From Paracentrotus lividus (lineage: Eukaryota; Echinodermata; Echinoidea; Camarodonta; Echinidae): 64,000 nt of DNA. The stretch's first letter is position 1. Each line of letters opens with the position of its first letter. Under the pieces are notes generated by a model. The model ran no database searches. It saw only the letters and a list, made by a program, of their open reading frames with translations, and was not told the DNA's origin. Shown piece by piece: positions 10,141-22,000 of this stretch. Made by a program: the position numbers and the translations under genes. Where the stretch lies: positions 18,400 through 82,399 of the forward strand of contig CALNVZ010000574.1 in assembly GCA_940671915.1 (NCBI GenBank), read 5' to 3'.

Positions 10141-10312
10141 TACACAAAGCACATACACAACCACATCCTCACCACAAACAACCACATAAACCCTCCACAC
10201 GCATTATACACCATGCATACCCTATCTCATCCATACCAGCACACATACACACACATAGACACTCACACCCTCACCAAATCTACACACACACCCTCACTCA
10301 CACTCAAAAACA
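10095..10312 (+). repeat. degenerate CA-rich simple repeat
   Basis: Long stretch of CACA-, CCACA- and CTCACA-type units; the reverse-strand GT equivalent borders the related repeat at 17.43-17.48 kb. Apparent His/Thr-rich reading frames here are by-products of the repeat. Confidence 0.85.
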
Positions 10313-10319
10313 GTTGTTA

Positions 10320-10673
10320 GGGAATTACTACGTCCCTTACACTTCTTTTACATATTTTACAATTTACTTACTTTATTTGCATGTACTCTAAGATTTCATT
10401 TCGTAATTTGTCTTTTCCTTTTCTTTACTACTTTATTCTCATCTTCTATGCCTCTGTTTTTTCTCACTTCATCTCCTCATTCTCTGTCCCCTACGTTTCT
10501 ACCTTTTATTGTATGCACATGTAGTTGTATGTTTATATTTTTAGCTAATGATCACTCGATATTTTAGATATTTTATGTTGTTTTAAAACTTGTAATTTTG
10601 AAATGTATCAGTCCTTGGACTGCTTTTTCAGTATTTTTTAATAAACCGAATTGAATGAATGAATGAATGAACA
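10320..10673 (+). mobile_element. 3' end of a LINE with TGAA-repeat tail
   Basis: The block ends AATAAACCGAATTGAATGAA followed by more GAAT units, a 3' tail typical of CR1/L2-like LINEs. The minus-strand segment at 16.13-16.24 kb ends the same way (GGTATTTATTGCAG preceded by AATTC units). No coding part is attached; a strongly 5'-truncated copy is the simplest reading. Confidence 0.6.
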
Positions 10674-10939
10674 TTCAGTGATGGTCTTGGTAAAAAAAAA
10701 AACCCTAAAACATATTATGGGGATATTTTTAAATTGTGAATTAAATTGTTTACTCTGTGTGTGGGTGCGTGTTTGACGATGTGCATTTGTTTGAGGGAGG
10801 ATTGGTGTGGGTCACAGAAACAGCCTTCACACGGCGATCCCTGTCAGGCTGTTTTCCAGTCTGCGAATCTTTCTATCCCCTTTCCCTCCCTCTCTCTCTG
10901 TCTAACTCTGTTATCTTACTGATTACCTTTCCTCATTGT

Positions 10940-11520
10940 ACCTTCATGCCTCTCCAAACTACTACTGTTGACGTAGCCCAGGGTCAGACACTTGGGTCCT
11001 TTTCAGGACCGGCCCTGAGCATTATTTCGTCTAACATCGAAGGTTTAACGGGCATCAAACAAGACCTTCTAGCAGATGTCTGCAAGGATCATCAATGTGA
11101 TATCCTTTGTCTACAGGAAACCCATTGTGGTCCCTCCTCCATCCGCCCCGCGTCCCGGGTATGATCCTTACCCTAGAAAGACCACATGAAAAATATGGCA
11201 GTGCCATCTTTGTTCGTCACAGGCTGACAGTCGATAACACCTTCCTGTCTGACACGAATGATGTTGAAATCCTTTCCATCAACTTGTTAGGGATAAGTGT
11301 GAGCTCCGTGTATAAACCTCCAGCAATACCCTTTGATGTCCCAAGCACGGCCACTGACAACGGCATTAACATCGTAATAGGTGACTTTAACAATCACAGT
11401 GCATCTTGGGGATCCCAAGACACCAACGATGACGGTGAACTCGTGGAGACCTGGGCAGACTCCCATCAACTGTCCCTCATCCATGATGCTAAGCTCCCTT
11501 CATCTTTTAACAGTGGTTGA
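10940..11520 (+). pseudogene. APE-type endonuclease of the jockey-like LINE
   Basis: The endonuclease nicks genomic target DNA to prime reverse transcription. Visible: the N-terminal SNIEG block (asparagine of the active site), CLQETH (glutamate, about 11,115) and GDFNNHSASWG (aspartate and asparagine, about 11,380). The frame changes once near 11,160, between the CLQETH and YGSAIFVRH parts, and a TGA ends it at 11,520, after which NPDLAFVS is readable in another frame. An SDH motif could not be made out. Active sites are mostly preserved but the frameshift breaks the protein. Confidence 0.8.
10995..11010 (+). other. 16-nt hairpin matching the histone 3' stem-loop pattern
   Basis: GGTCCT TTTC AGGACC: six base pairs and a UUUC loop, as in metazoan replication-dependent histone mRNAs. 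It lies at the 5' end of the LINE coding region and has no purine-rich downstream element, so it may be coincidental. Confidence 0.3.
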
Positions 11521-11787
11521 TGGCGAAGAGGCTACAATCCGGACTTGGCTTTTGTCTCAATTAAGCGCCATATCCAACCAGTGTGAAAAGCTGGTTTTTG
11601 ACCCTATCCCCCATACTCAACACCGCCCAATTGGGCTTAGGGTAAATGCTGTCGTCACTCCTAGACCTGTCCTCTTCCGTCGTCGTTTCAACCTCAGAAG
11701 GCGAAGTGGAAAGAGTTTGCTGAAGATCTTGACTCCACCATCAAGGACCTCTTTGCAACTCCCGGCAAATATGACTCCTTCATCAAG

Positions 11788-12057
11788 TTGGTAAAGGAAT
11801 CTTCGAGACGACACATCCCTCGTGGCTGCCGTACCAACTTCATCCAAGGCCTCACAGACGACTCAAAGGCCTTGTATCTAGAATATATAGATAAATTCCA
11901 GACAGACCCCTTCTGCGATGATACCATAGAAGCTGGAGACAAGCTTACTAAGACCATAGCTGAATGCAGAAGAAGGAAATGGCAGGAATTCATTGAATCC
12001 ACCGATATGACCCACAGCAGTAAAAAAAGCGTGGAAGACCATCCGCAACAGAGATGA
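11788..12057 (+). pseudogene. endonuclease-RT linker of the jockey-like LINE
   Basis: Open stretch encoding KESSRRHIPRGCRTNF and ECRRRKWQEFIESTDM, an alpha-helical linker that in jockey-like elements joins the endonuclease to the RT. It overlaps the RT frame by 4 bp (TGACTG around 12,054), so one indel separates them. Confidence 0.7.
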
Positions 12058-13331
12058 CTGCAAACCAAGTGGCCCACCAGCTCTTAGAGAACAGCAAGGG
12101 TAACCCTGATCACCACCCAAAGAGAGCTAAGCTTCCCGCTATGGCGGCCTCCTGTACTCAAGAGCACCACGGTTTTACTGACCCCTTTAGCTTGTTAGAG
12201 CTATGTAGTGCCATCAAATCCATGAAGAACAACAAAGTAGCTGGGCTCGATGATCTTCTCTGTGAGCAGATAAAACACCTAGGCCCTGTAGCACTCAAGT
12301 GGCTCCTCAACATGCTCAACACCTGCCTCGACACAAACAAGTTATCCAAGATTTGGAGAAAATCCAAGGTCATCGCCTTACTAAAGCCAGGCAAAGACCC
12401 AGCGGTCCCAAAGAGCTACATACCTATCTCCCTGCTGTGTCATACCTACAAGCTGTTTGAGCGCCTCCTGCTGAATAAGATTGCCACCTTTGTGGATGAT
12501 CATCTTATCCCTGAACAGGCTGGTTTCAGACCTGGAAAGTCCTGTACTGGTCAACTACTCAACCTTACCCAGCATATTGAGGATGGTTTTGAGAAGGACC
12601 TGATCACAGGAGCTGCCTTTGTAGACCTATCAGCAGCTTACGACACTGTCAACCATCGGATCCTAGCCAAGAAGCTCTTTGATCTGACTAAAGACCTGAA
12701 GTTCACAGAGCTCATCCAATCAATGCTATCCAACAGGCGCTTCTTCGTAGATCTCAATGGGTGCCACAGTAGATGGCGCACCCAGAAGAACGGCCTACCT
12801 CAAGGAAGTGTCCTTGCCCCACTCCTATTCAACATCTACACCAATGATCAACCAGTCCATCCAGAAACTAGGAGCTTCATATACTCAGATGACCTCTGTA
12901 TCACCTCGCAGTGTGACTCATTCGAGGATATTGAAGCTACACTTTCATCTGCTCTGGATGGTCTCGTCCCATACTACGGAACCAACCACCTTCATGCAAA
13001 TCCCTCAAAGACGCAGATCAGCGCTTTCCATCTTAAAAATAGAGAGGCCAACCGTCAACTAAAGGTCAAGTGGTATGGTAAGGCTATAGAGCACACTTTC
13101 AACCCAGTCTACCTTGGGGTCACTCTAGATCGCTCCCTCACCTACAAGAATCACATCTTGAAAACGAAGAAGAAGGTCAGTTCCAGGAACAGCATCCTGA
13201 AAAAGCTAGCTAACTCGAAATGGGGCGCTGATGCAAGTACCATCCGCACAACAGCCCTTGCCCTCTGCTTCTCAGCTGCAGAATATGCATGTCCTGTATG
13301 GGGCAGGTCAGCCCAATGCTTCGAAGATTGA
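12054..13331 (+). CDS. jockey-like reverse transcriptase core, 425 codons
   Basis: RT of a non-LTR retrotransposon. Visible motifs: KVIALLKPGKDP (residues about 105-116), AGFRPGKSCTGQLL (156-169), motif A FVDLSAAYDTVNH (189-201), motif B GLPQGSVLAP (247-256) and motif C YSDD (277-280, where YADD is commoner), then the thumb region with YLGVTLDRSLTYKNH. The catalytic aspartates are intact. The ATG at 12,054 is only the first in this frame; the true reading frame was continuous with the upstream linker. The frame ends at 13,331, before the usual C-terminal domain, which is readable further down in other frames. Confidence 0.85.
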   Translation: MTANQVAHQLLENSKGNPDHHPKRAKLPAMAASCTQEHHGFTDPFSLLELCSAIKSMKNNKVAGLDDLLCEQIKHLGPVALKWLLNMLNTCLDTNKLSKIWRKSKVIALLKPGKDPAVPKSYIPISLLCHTYKLFERLLLNKIATFVDDHLIPEQAGFRPGKSCTGQLLNLTQHIEDGFEKDLITGAAFVDLSAAYDTVNHRILAKKLFDLTKDLKFTELIQSMLSNRRFFVDLNGCHSRWRTQKNGLPQGSVLAPLLFNIYTNDQPVHPETRSFIYSDDLCITSQCDSFEDIEATLSSALDGLVPYYGTNHLHANPSKTQISAFHLKNREANRQLKVKWYGKAIEHTFNPVYLGVTLDRSLTYKNHILKTKKKVSSRNSILKKLANSKWGADASTIRTTALALCFSAAEYACPVWGRSAQCFED

Positions 13332-14021
13332 CCCATCTCTCAAGCGCGTGGTAGGGCCATAAAGGCTGCCTTAAACCAACCAAGGTAGACGATCTCTACA
13401 TCCTGAGTGGCATCGCCCCTCCTCACATCAGGGGTCTGCACTCTCTCAAAAGGAGAAACTTAAACAAGAAAAATGATCCACTCCACCTCTCTCTCAATGC
13501 TTGCACACAAGCGTTTGAGATCCAGGCATAGTTTTTCTCACACTACCGTGTCCCTCACCAGAGCCCCCACAACTGAGGTTAGACTTTGGTCAACCGTTTG
13601 AGTCTGTGCCTCACAATGTCATCATCGGCCTAAGGAATCCCTCCCACCAGGATTCCGTGAACCCGGGCCGTTCTGGCTCTGCTTGAACCGCTCTGCGGGC
13701 TGGAGTCGGCCGTTGCAAGGTGTTAATGGCCAATGGGGCATGGACACTGAAGAAGGCCAGTATGCGATGCGGAAGGAGGAGACCATGAGTCACCTTCTAC
13801 AATGCCCTCTTCTCCCTTCCCCTGCTCCCAAGCTGACCTTACTACTCTTTCGCCTAATGGGATCGCCTGCGTTCAATACCTAATGGGTAGAGTTTATTCA
13901 GATTCCCCTAAGAACCAATACATATGAAATGAATACTATGATCTTTAAAATGTATCAAGTATAATTACAAATCAAACAGAAGATAGGCAAGGACTCGAGA
14001 AGAAAAGAAGGTGTGGGTATA

Positions 14022-17000
14022 TGGTCGATTCTAGCGAAAAGTGTACACGGTGTTTTTGATCATGTTCAGGCCAATAAAAAAATCCAAAAAATGTAGGAAC
14101 TCAATTTTGCATTTTAGTATCCCACCGGTGAACTTATTCGTGCCGCATTTGTCCAACTTCATTTGAAGTGAACTTTTTTTTTAACGATTTAAAAACATGC
14201 CATTTTTTGGCCATTTTTTGAAAAAAAAAACTTAATTTTTTTTTCGCGCACAAATTTTTCAAAGAATCATCAAATAATTTAGATTCAGATTGTATTTCAG
14301 GATGCACACATCTCAGGAAAAATTGTACCAAATTTGAATATATAGGGCAATCCAAACAATCTCTGGAATTTTTTTTCGAGTGGTAAATTTAGATGTTACC
14401 TACGAATACAGCTTTTTTAAAAGCTTATAAACATACTAGATAACGAAGTACGGCTTCTAATTGCCGTACAGAGCGCCTCACCATTCCCTATCGACATGCA
14501 TTGTTCCCGGTGACATTGCTTTCTTTGTTAACTGGCAGAAGAGGTCAAAGGTCCGAAATTTTTTTGGTGTGGTCAAAAAATCAGTTACCTACGAATACAC
14601 CTATAAACCACTGCATTTCTATCCTTAAGAGATTAGTGACAATATATTGTAGCGGAAAGTTGACAAACATGTCTTGCTGACGTGTGTAAACTTTTATCAA
14701 TCCTTGACAAATAGGTTTTTGAGATATGCCTTATAAGGCTCGTATTCGTAGGTAACATTACATTCCGAATGTTACTACGAGATAAAGTATGCATAGCGGT
14801 GTTTCTGGCATATATTTTTACTAATTTGTCTCATTTCATTTGTCATATAAATAGGATATTGTGTCAAATTTTCTTGTTTAGAATCTTATGTTTCATTATA
14901 TTTCGACATTTTCCTTATTAATGTAAATAATTTTATATTTTTAATATTATTGTTGAGAAGTAATTTTCCTCTGAAACAATGTTATTTCAAGTTTAATTTT
15001 TTCGTAGCGCTTATCAAGTGGGGAAACTCTTTCAATTTTAATTACCAAAAAATTATAGCTTTTCAGGAATAAAAAAAATGGCATAGCATTTCCTGCAGTG
15101 GTGTCACGTGTATTCGTAGGTAACAATGTTGTATTCTGTAGGTACAATGTAAAGTAAACTCTTCATTTCAGCTTTACAATTAACTCAATTGCTTTTCTTT
15201 TTGGAAAGGGAGGAATAGTCCCAATAGAATTGGGGACATCGTTTGGACCAATAATGTAAGTTATTTTTTGTATTGGTGATTATCAGATTTGAAGTAAAGT
15301 GCCCAAATTACAGCTTATTGCATTATTCGGGTTATACAAATCCTTTTTTCCTATTTCATTCAAGGCACGTTTACCGATTGACACAATCTGTACATAACAA
15401 TGTGAATTAACCTTCTCTAATTTTATTTCAAAATACAAATGAATAATATTTACTGAGATGGATTTCATTACTTTAAAAAAAATAAAACAAAACTAAACGT
15501 TGATTTTTTTTCCGACTTATCCTTTTTTTAGATTTCATTTATCAGGTGTTGAATTGCAATCTGGAGTTCATACAAAGCAACTTGCCCCATCTTTAAGTTA
15601 TCTTTAATTTCAACTTGGGATTTCATGCGTATTTACTCAGACTTCATAATTTCACAAGTTACGAAAGCATGTTGATTAAAGTAAAGTTGATTCATTTTCA
15701 TTTTTATTTTTGATGAAAATGAAAATGATGTAAAAGTGACGATGCAGACGTATATCGCTCTCTATAATCATACAGTGCAGCAGAAATACATTTGGTTGAT
15801 ATACAGCCTGCATGTGTGTCATTGACGTATTATATTCTCTCAAATACTTTGATTTTGGTTACGTTGCGAGCAAGAGGCTTTTATTCTTTCCAATATTCAT
15901 ACAATCAAGCAAGGAACAGTCAGTTATGAATATTTAACTCGTAAGCAGTTCAAGACAGTCACTGTTACCCACATAGTATCATTGAATAAGATACAGAATC
16001 GGGTACATCATTGTGCATGTAAGTGCCTAGATATATACGACGATACAATACACCACTTTTTAATTATTATTAGTTAAAGGAAGGGTATAATGAATATTTA
16101 GATTTTAAAATGATATATAGCTAATATTCAATTCAATTCAATTCAATTCGGTATTTATTGCAGTAAAAAAAAACACATAACAAGACTGTAGTCCGAGGAC
16201 CAATAATGTCAAGTTTACAAAATAAGTATAAGTTAGAATTCAAGTTCATTTTGTTCGTTTATGGTTCGTTTATGGTTTCACGCTTATGTAAATATGATTT
16301 CAGAATAAACGTGAGGAAAGAATGCCTGTACCGGTTGGTGAATCATTAAAAAAAAGTGCTCTACATCTATAATGTAATGTTCGTCGAAAGACATTTGTTT
16401 AACTTCTTTTTCGAATTATGTTAAAGTATTTATGTTAGACATAATATATCGTATTCATTTTTTATTGTTGGCTAGGGGCTGATGCTATTAATAAATATTC
16501 GCAATAAATTATTCTCATGTGTGAATCTTTTAGTTTAGACGTTATCATTTTAATCGGCATTTATGCTTGTTATCAAGCACAATGTTGAGAAAAATACCTT
16601 ACACTTATTACTACCAATAATCTTGATTAAAAGATATAAACATACGATAAACAGGACAAATATTGACGTTTTTGGTTAAAAGTTAGTGTTTCCCCAATAT
16701 TTGGTAGTATGTTCCCATATATTGGCTGAGAAAGATATTTTTCACAAGAAACAATTAGTTTGATACCCCTACACGATTATTATATCAATTGGATCCAAAC
16801 AAATAGTTTAAAATATACATGTAAGCCAGTTATACCTATGTTACCTACGAATACATGAGCTGTTACCTACGAATATATATGTTTCTACCTCTTCTATAAA
16901 CAAAAGTAATGGGCGGATTCCAATTTTTTTAGGGTTTAATGAGGAGTCATTCTCTTTTCTTTCAGTAAGATATGACATATCTTAATTAGCGTCGTGAAGA

Positions 17001-17422
17001 TTAAACAATGCAAACTGACACAACCCCATGTTTTTCAAACAGATTGTCTTAAAACTATAACTTTAATGAGATATGGCAAATACAAGGAAATTAGGAGCAC
17101 AAGCCCTGCTCTTACCGATTTTAACTATTGTTAGAATCTTATTGATGGAATGGAATGACATATTTGGAAGGAAAATGTATATTAGGAGGCAAAATTCTAA
17201 CTGTATCACATTAGGGTACGTGTATTCGTAGGTAACATGCAAAACATATGTTTTATTTTACCCCTCTGCCACAAAGTCAATTTGGGAGATTAAGCGTGGT
17301 AATTTATCACACGGATAGGTTGATATGTTGACTTTTAGTGGGTCAAAGGACTAAATCATCAAAGAGGTTCTAAATTTGGACTCAACTTTTTCGCCGTGTA
17401 CACTTTTCGCTGGAATCGACCA
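14022..17422. mobile_element. 3.4 kb non-autonomous TIR element with GTTACCTACGAATACA word
   Basis: Terminal inverted repeats begin TGGTCGATTCTAGCGAAAAG (left) and TGGTCGATTCCAGCGAAAAG (right complement) and continue for 29 bp with one mismatch. TA dinucleotides at 14,020-14,021 and 17,423-17,424 fit a TA target duplication. The word is repeated at 14,395, 14,584, 14,743 (inverted), 14,769 (diverged, forming a dyad), 15,109 (inverted), 16,839, 16,861 and 17,221 (inverted). No frame longer than 73 codons was found, so it encodes no transposase. It carries a LINE tail at 16.13 kb and sits in the GT-rich end of repeat R4. Confidence 0.85.
16131..16245 (-). mobile_element. LINE 3' tail inside the 3.4 kb element
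   Basis: AATTC units (16,131-16,150) followed by GGTATTTATTGCAG and CTGTAGTCCGAGGACCAAT; the reverse complement resembles the LINE 3' end at 10.6 kb. It is a nested, severely truncated insertion. Confidence 0.6.
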
Positions 17423-17424
17423 TA

Positions 17425-17706
17425 TGTGTTTGTGTGTGTGGTTATGTGCGTGTGTGTGTGTGTGTTTGAGAGAGACAGGGTGTGTGGGTAAGTGTGAGCA
17501 CATATTCTGTCAACATTTGCTTTTAATCTTTACCCAGCAACTTGGCGCAGGTGATATTTTACCGTCTTCAGAATATTCTCTGGTATTCAGGCATGCGTAC
17601 AAATATCCAAATGAAAATGGTGTCAACTTAATGTTATAAGGATAACTTTACCAAGACATATCGTGAAACCCATGATTAAATGCTTCTACTTTTTACAAGA
17701 CATCTT
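17425..17706 (-). repeat. dispersed repeat R4, copy without the word insertion
   Basis: GT-rich start, then GGCGCAGGTGATATTTTACC, CCAAATGAAAATGGTGTCAA and TTTACCAAGACATATCGTGA. It is the inverted, uninterrupted relative of 9,120-10,140. Confidence 0.8.
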
Positions 17707-17739
17707 CAAAATGATGGGACATTATTTTTGACTTACTCA

Positions 17740-17990
17740 GTATAGCAACCTGAAGAAAGAGCATCTCACTTTATTAATTGTCTTGTGTAAAGTTTGCGAG
17801 CGCGAAGTGCGAGCCGAGAATTTTGCCTTATAATAACATTTAGCATTGTATTGGACATACATGTTGCCTCTTCATTAGCTTCACTGGCTGAACACTGCAT
17901 AAAAAAATTTAAGCTTTAAAAATCGAAAAACAAAAAACAAAACAAAAAACACGTCCCCCGTCCCCTCGCCAATGATTTAGTGTCATATTG
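17740..17990 (+). repeat. dispersed repeat R2
   Basis: TATAGCAACCTGAAGAAAGA, then GCGAGCGCGAAGTGCGAGCC, ATTTAGCATTGTATTGGACA and the ACGTCCCCCGTCCCCTCGCC end. Same order of blocks as at 54.66-54.87 kb. Confidence 0.8.
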
Positions 17991-18179
17991 AAATATTGTT
18001 GAATTCGGTTAAAGATTATTAAGACTATTTCGTTGAATTTATCTACAATCTGAAATTTAAATTGAGAATTTAGGATAATTGGAAACTATAAACAACACAA
18101 AAAATTAAGTCCTTTTTATTTCAGATATCAATTTTTTTTTTAACAGGCGGGATTGAAAAAAAAATAAAATCGTATTATG

Positions 18180-18515
18180 TCAGTGTAGATAATTTTATTA
18201 GCTACCATGTGCGATATTTTTAGGAAGAATTATCATGTCATGCTTCAGTGAGCAATGGTTGAAAGCAAAAATGTCATTTTCGGAATTATATTGAAGTTAT
18301 TCAACATGACACTTGTCAAAAAAAAAAATAAAATACCAGAGATACCACATATTTGCCCTAACAAAATGAGTTCATGATAAAATTTCACAGTTGAGTGAGC
18401 ACTGGATTAAAATTGCTGAACTACAGTTTTTGGGTTGTTTACGTGGTATATTCAATCAAATATGATTGAATTCCTGTTTTGGAAGTATATTCCGACTTTT
18501 GATAACAATTCACGG
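18180..18515 (+). repeat. left outer inverted repeat of the 18-25 kb structure
   Basis: Aligns in reverse complement with 24,372-24,735 (shared: GTCATGCTTCAGTGA, ACACTTGTCAAAAAAAAA, TATTCAATCAAATATGATTG-like, GAATTCCTGTTTTGGAAGT-like). The two arms are clearly diverged, with small indels. Confidence 0.75.
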
Positions 18516-18532
18516 TTGAATAAACAAATAAA

Positions 18533-19053
18533 AACCAAAAATAGGCCATTATTTAAAATTAAGATCAGGTAGTGCAGTAATGTTATGCATTAGAAAGCAT
18601 CTCAATAACAATTTTTTGGTTGTGTTATAACCTTTGGACATGTATCAATGATCCTATGGCACGAATCTCAAAATTGATGCTTCAGTGAGCACGTGAGACT
18701 AGCAAAAGCTTTTTTTTTTTCATGTATGTACTAAAATTTGAACTTTTACTTTGATTAAACAGGACGATTGTTTCGGGGGAGTACCTCTGATTTTATTTTC
18801 ACAAAATTATCGATGGTTCACCCTGATAAGTAATTTGATTCAATATATATATAAAATACAATGCTTAATGTTATTATAAGACAACATTTTCGGATTCGGA
18901 TTTTGAAGCATGAATGTTTAAATAAATGCCATAGGATCAATGACACATGCCCAAAGGTTCTAAACATAACCAAACAAATGTATTGAGATGATTTTTTAGT
19001 GCATTAAATTACTGTGATACCTGATCATAATTTACAAATGGCCTTTTTTTGGT
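18533..19053. mobile_element. foldback element, arms about 120 bp
   Basis: Arms 18,533-18,660 and 18,927-19,053 are reverse complements (AGGCCATTATTTAAAATTAA... and its partner ...ATAATTTACAAATGGCC), separated by about 265 bp. No coding capacity; a MITE-like foldback nested between the outer inverted repeat and the tandem array. Confidence 0.75.
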
Positions 19054-19071
19054 TGTCATATGTGTTTATTG

Positions 19072-22000
19072 CATGTTATCGTTCAATAGTCCTATTCCGC
19101 CATCTTTGCATTGACGCTACAGAGACAATGCCATGTTGTTGTTCCATATTCCTTTTCCGTCTTCTTTGCATTGACGCTCCAGCGACAATGCTATGTTATC
19201 GTTCCAAATTCTTATTCCGTCGTCTTCTTCTTTTTCTTCTTCCACAAAAAGCTATTCATTTAACACGTGATCCTTGTAATCGCTGTCCAGGTCAAAATAC
19301 TCGTCCAAATTCGTTCAAACTTCGTAGACATATTATCCATGATCCATTATTGAGCCCCTGACATTTCAATTTCCAAAATCACTCATCCATGACCATCCAT
19401 CGGCCATTTTGTCTTTTTTTGGTCATATGAAAGCCATTCTTCCATCCTCCCTATATATGCTACAGACTTCTAACAAAATGCATTAAATAGTCCATGAGTT
19501 GGCCTTTCATATGAATTCAACAACTTTTAATTTCAAAACCATCTTCATATTTTAAATTAATTTAAAAAATCAACTCCATAATGAAATAAAAAATTGTGAC
19601 TAAAAACACACAAAAATGGCTGTAACTTTCTTAACTGAATTCCATTTTGCTTCAAATTTTCAGGGCACGATATTCTATTAACTGTTCACATGTTTCACGC
19701 TCCAGTAAATACGCAAAATGAAAATAGCGCCCTCTAAAGTTTCACAAGTTTGCTAAAATCCAAGAGGCTGCATTTGCGTTGTGCCTCGTTAAAACCGTAC
19801 CCTTATTTGGATTTAGGTAGTTCAGACTATGTCCTTTCCAGCAATGTAATGAAAAATATATCGATTCATTGACCAAATTGTTCAAAAATGTTGTACAAAA
19901 TGAAAAATTATCAATACCAGGAAAACAAGTTGAAATTCCCCTAAAAGAGCGAATATTCAATCTAGGGACTTGAAACGTTACAGGCATATGTATCAATACA
20001 TTTCACAACTATCTGCCAATTTTGTAAAATTTGATGACGTCATCAAAAAGTTATGGACAAAAATAGCGAATTTACAATGCATTACGTCACAAGGCATTAC
20101 GTCATTGTCATTCATTATTTGCTTCTGAAATTGACATCACAATGACCGCATTGAAATTGCCTTTCCATTGATACCAAATATGATATAGGTTGCAACAGAA
20201 AATTTGAGTAATTCCAGTTTTTGTAGAACCCATTATACCAGTTTGCTTCATAATCGCGAAATCGAGAAAGCAATGAGTGCTCAGATTACTATGGAACGCC
20301 ATGGGGGAAAAGGACAAAGATAAAATCTCAACAACGTACACAAATCGCATTCGTTTGACACACATTTGTTCTACATGTGAAGGCTATTTCCGTTTACCAA
20401 TATATTTCAAAATACACGTTTACATTTTTATAATCCTTGATATATTTTAGTCAAAGCGTCAATGCACGCACATCGTTCATGTCAACGATTGCAGTTCTAG
20501 TTGCATTGACGCTCCAGCGACAATGTTATGTTATCGTTCCAAATTCTTATTCCGTCGTCTTCTTTTTCTTCTTCCACAAAAAGCCATTCATTTAACACGT
20601 GATCCTTGTAATCGCTGTCCAGGTCAAATTACTCATCCAAATTCGTTCAAACTTCGTAGACATATTATCCATGATCCATTATTGAGCCCCTGACATTTCA
20701 ATTTCCAAAATCACTCATCCGTGACCATCCATCGGCCTAAAAACACGCAAAAATGGCTATAACTTTCTTAAATCAATTTTATTTTGCTTCAAATTTTCAG
20801 GGCATGTTATTCTAATGAATGTGCACACACTCCACATGTTTCACGCTCCAATGAATACGCAAAATGAAAATAGCCGATCGGCCTTTTTTGGATTTAGGTA
20901 GTTCAGACTATGTCCTTTCCAGCAATGTAAAGAAAAATATATCGATTCATTGACCAAATTGCTCAAAAATGTTGTAGAAAATAAAAATTATCGATACCAG
21001 GAAATCAAGTTTAACTTCCCCTAAAAATGCGAATATTCAATCTAGGGCGTGAAACTTGCAGGCATATGTCTCAATACATTTCACAACTATCTGCCAATTT
21101 TGGAAAATTTGATGACGTCATCAAAAAGTAATGGACAAAAAATAGTGAATTTACAATGCATTACGTCACAAGGCATTACGTCATTGTCGTTCAATATTTT
21201 TTCTTCTGAAATTGACATCACAATGACCGCATGGAAATTGCCTTTCCATTGATACCATATATAATATAGGTTGCAACAGAAAATTTGAGTAAATCCAGTT
21301 TTTGTAGAAACCATTATACCAGCTTGCTTCATAATCGCAAAATCGAGAAAACCACGAGGGCTCAGATCACTATGGCATGGCCGTTGAGGAAAAAGTATAA
21401 AAGATAAAAACTCAAAACGTACACAAACCGCAATCGTTTAACACACATTTGTTCTACATGTGAAGGCTATTTCCGTTTACCAATATATTTCAAAGTATAC
21501 GTTTACATTTTTATAATCCTTGATATATTTTAGTAAAAGCGTCAATGCACGCACATCGTTATGTCAAGATTGCAGTTCAGTCTTCTCTTCTTCTTCTTCT
21601 TCCCCAAAAGCCATTCACTTAACACGTGAACTTGTTCACCCTACCCAGGTCCCATCGCTCAACCAAATTCGTTCAAATTTCATACACACATCTCCATGAT
21701 CCATTATTGATCCCCTGACATTTCATTTTCCAAAATCACTCATCCATGACCGTCCATCCGCCATTTTGTCTATTTTTGGTCATATGAAAGCCACTTTTTC
21801 CAGCCTCACTAGCTCCATTATCCGAAATCCTACAGACTTCTACAAATGCACTAAACAGTCCATGAGTTGACCTTTAATATGCATTCAATAACTTTTTATT
21901 TTAAAACCATCTTCAATTTTAAATGAATTTCAAAAATCAACTCCGTTTGAAATGAAATATTGTGTCTAAAAACACAAAGAAATTGCTATAACTTTCTTAA

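Larger units (their letters stand above)
10757..13900 (+). mobile_element. jockey-like LINE with endonuclease and RT, several frameshifts
   Basis: Contains an APE-type endonuclease (about 10,985-11,700), a linker region, an RT domain (12,054-13,331) and a degraded C-terminus with an HLLQC metal-binding remnant near 13,790. Frames shift at about 11,160, 11,520 and 12,055, so the copy is not autonomous, but the RT core is open. The fragment at 0.1-1.2 kb belongs to the same family. The exact 5' end is unclear; sequence upstream of about 10,750 has no LINE signal. Confidence 0.85.

Noticed and set aside
10054-10391. Thr/His-rich ORFs
   Set aside because: By-product of the CA-rich simple repeat.
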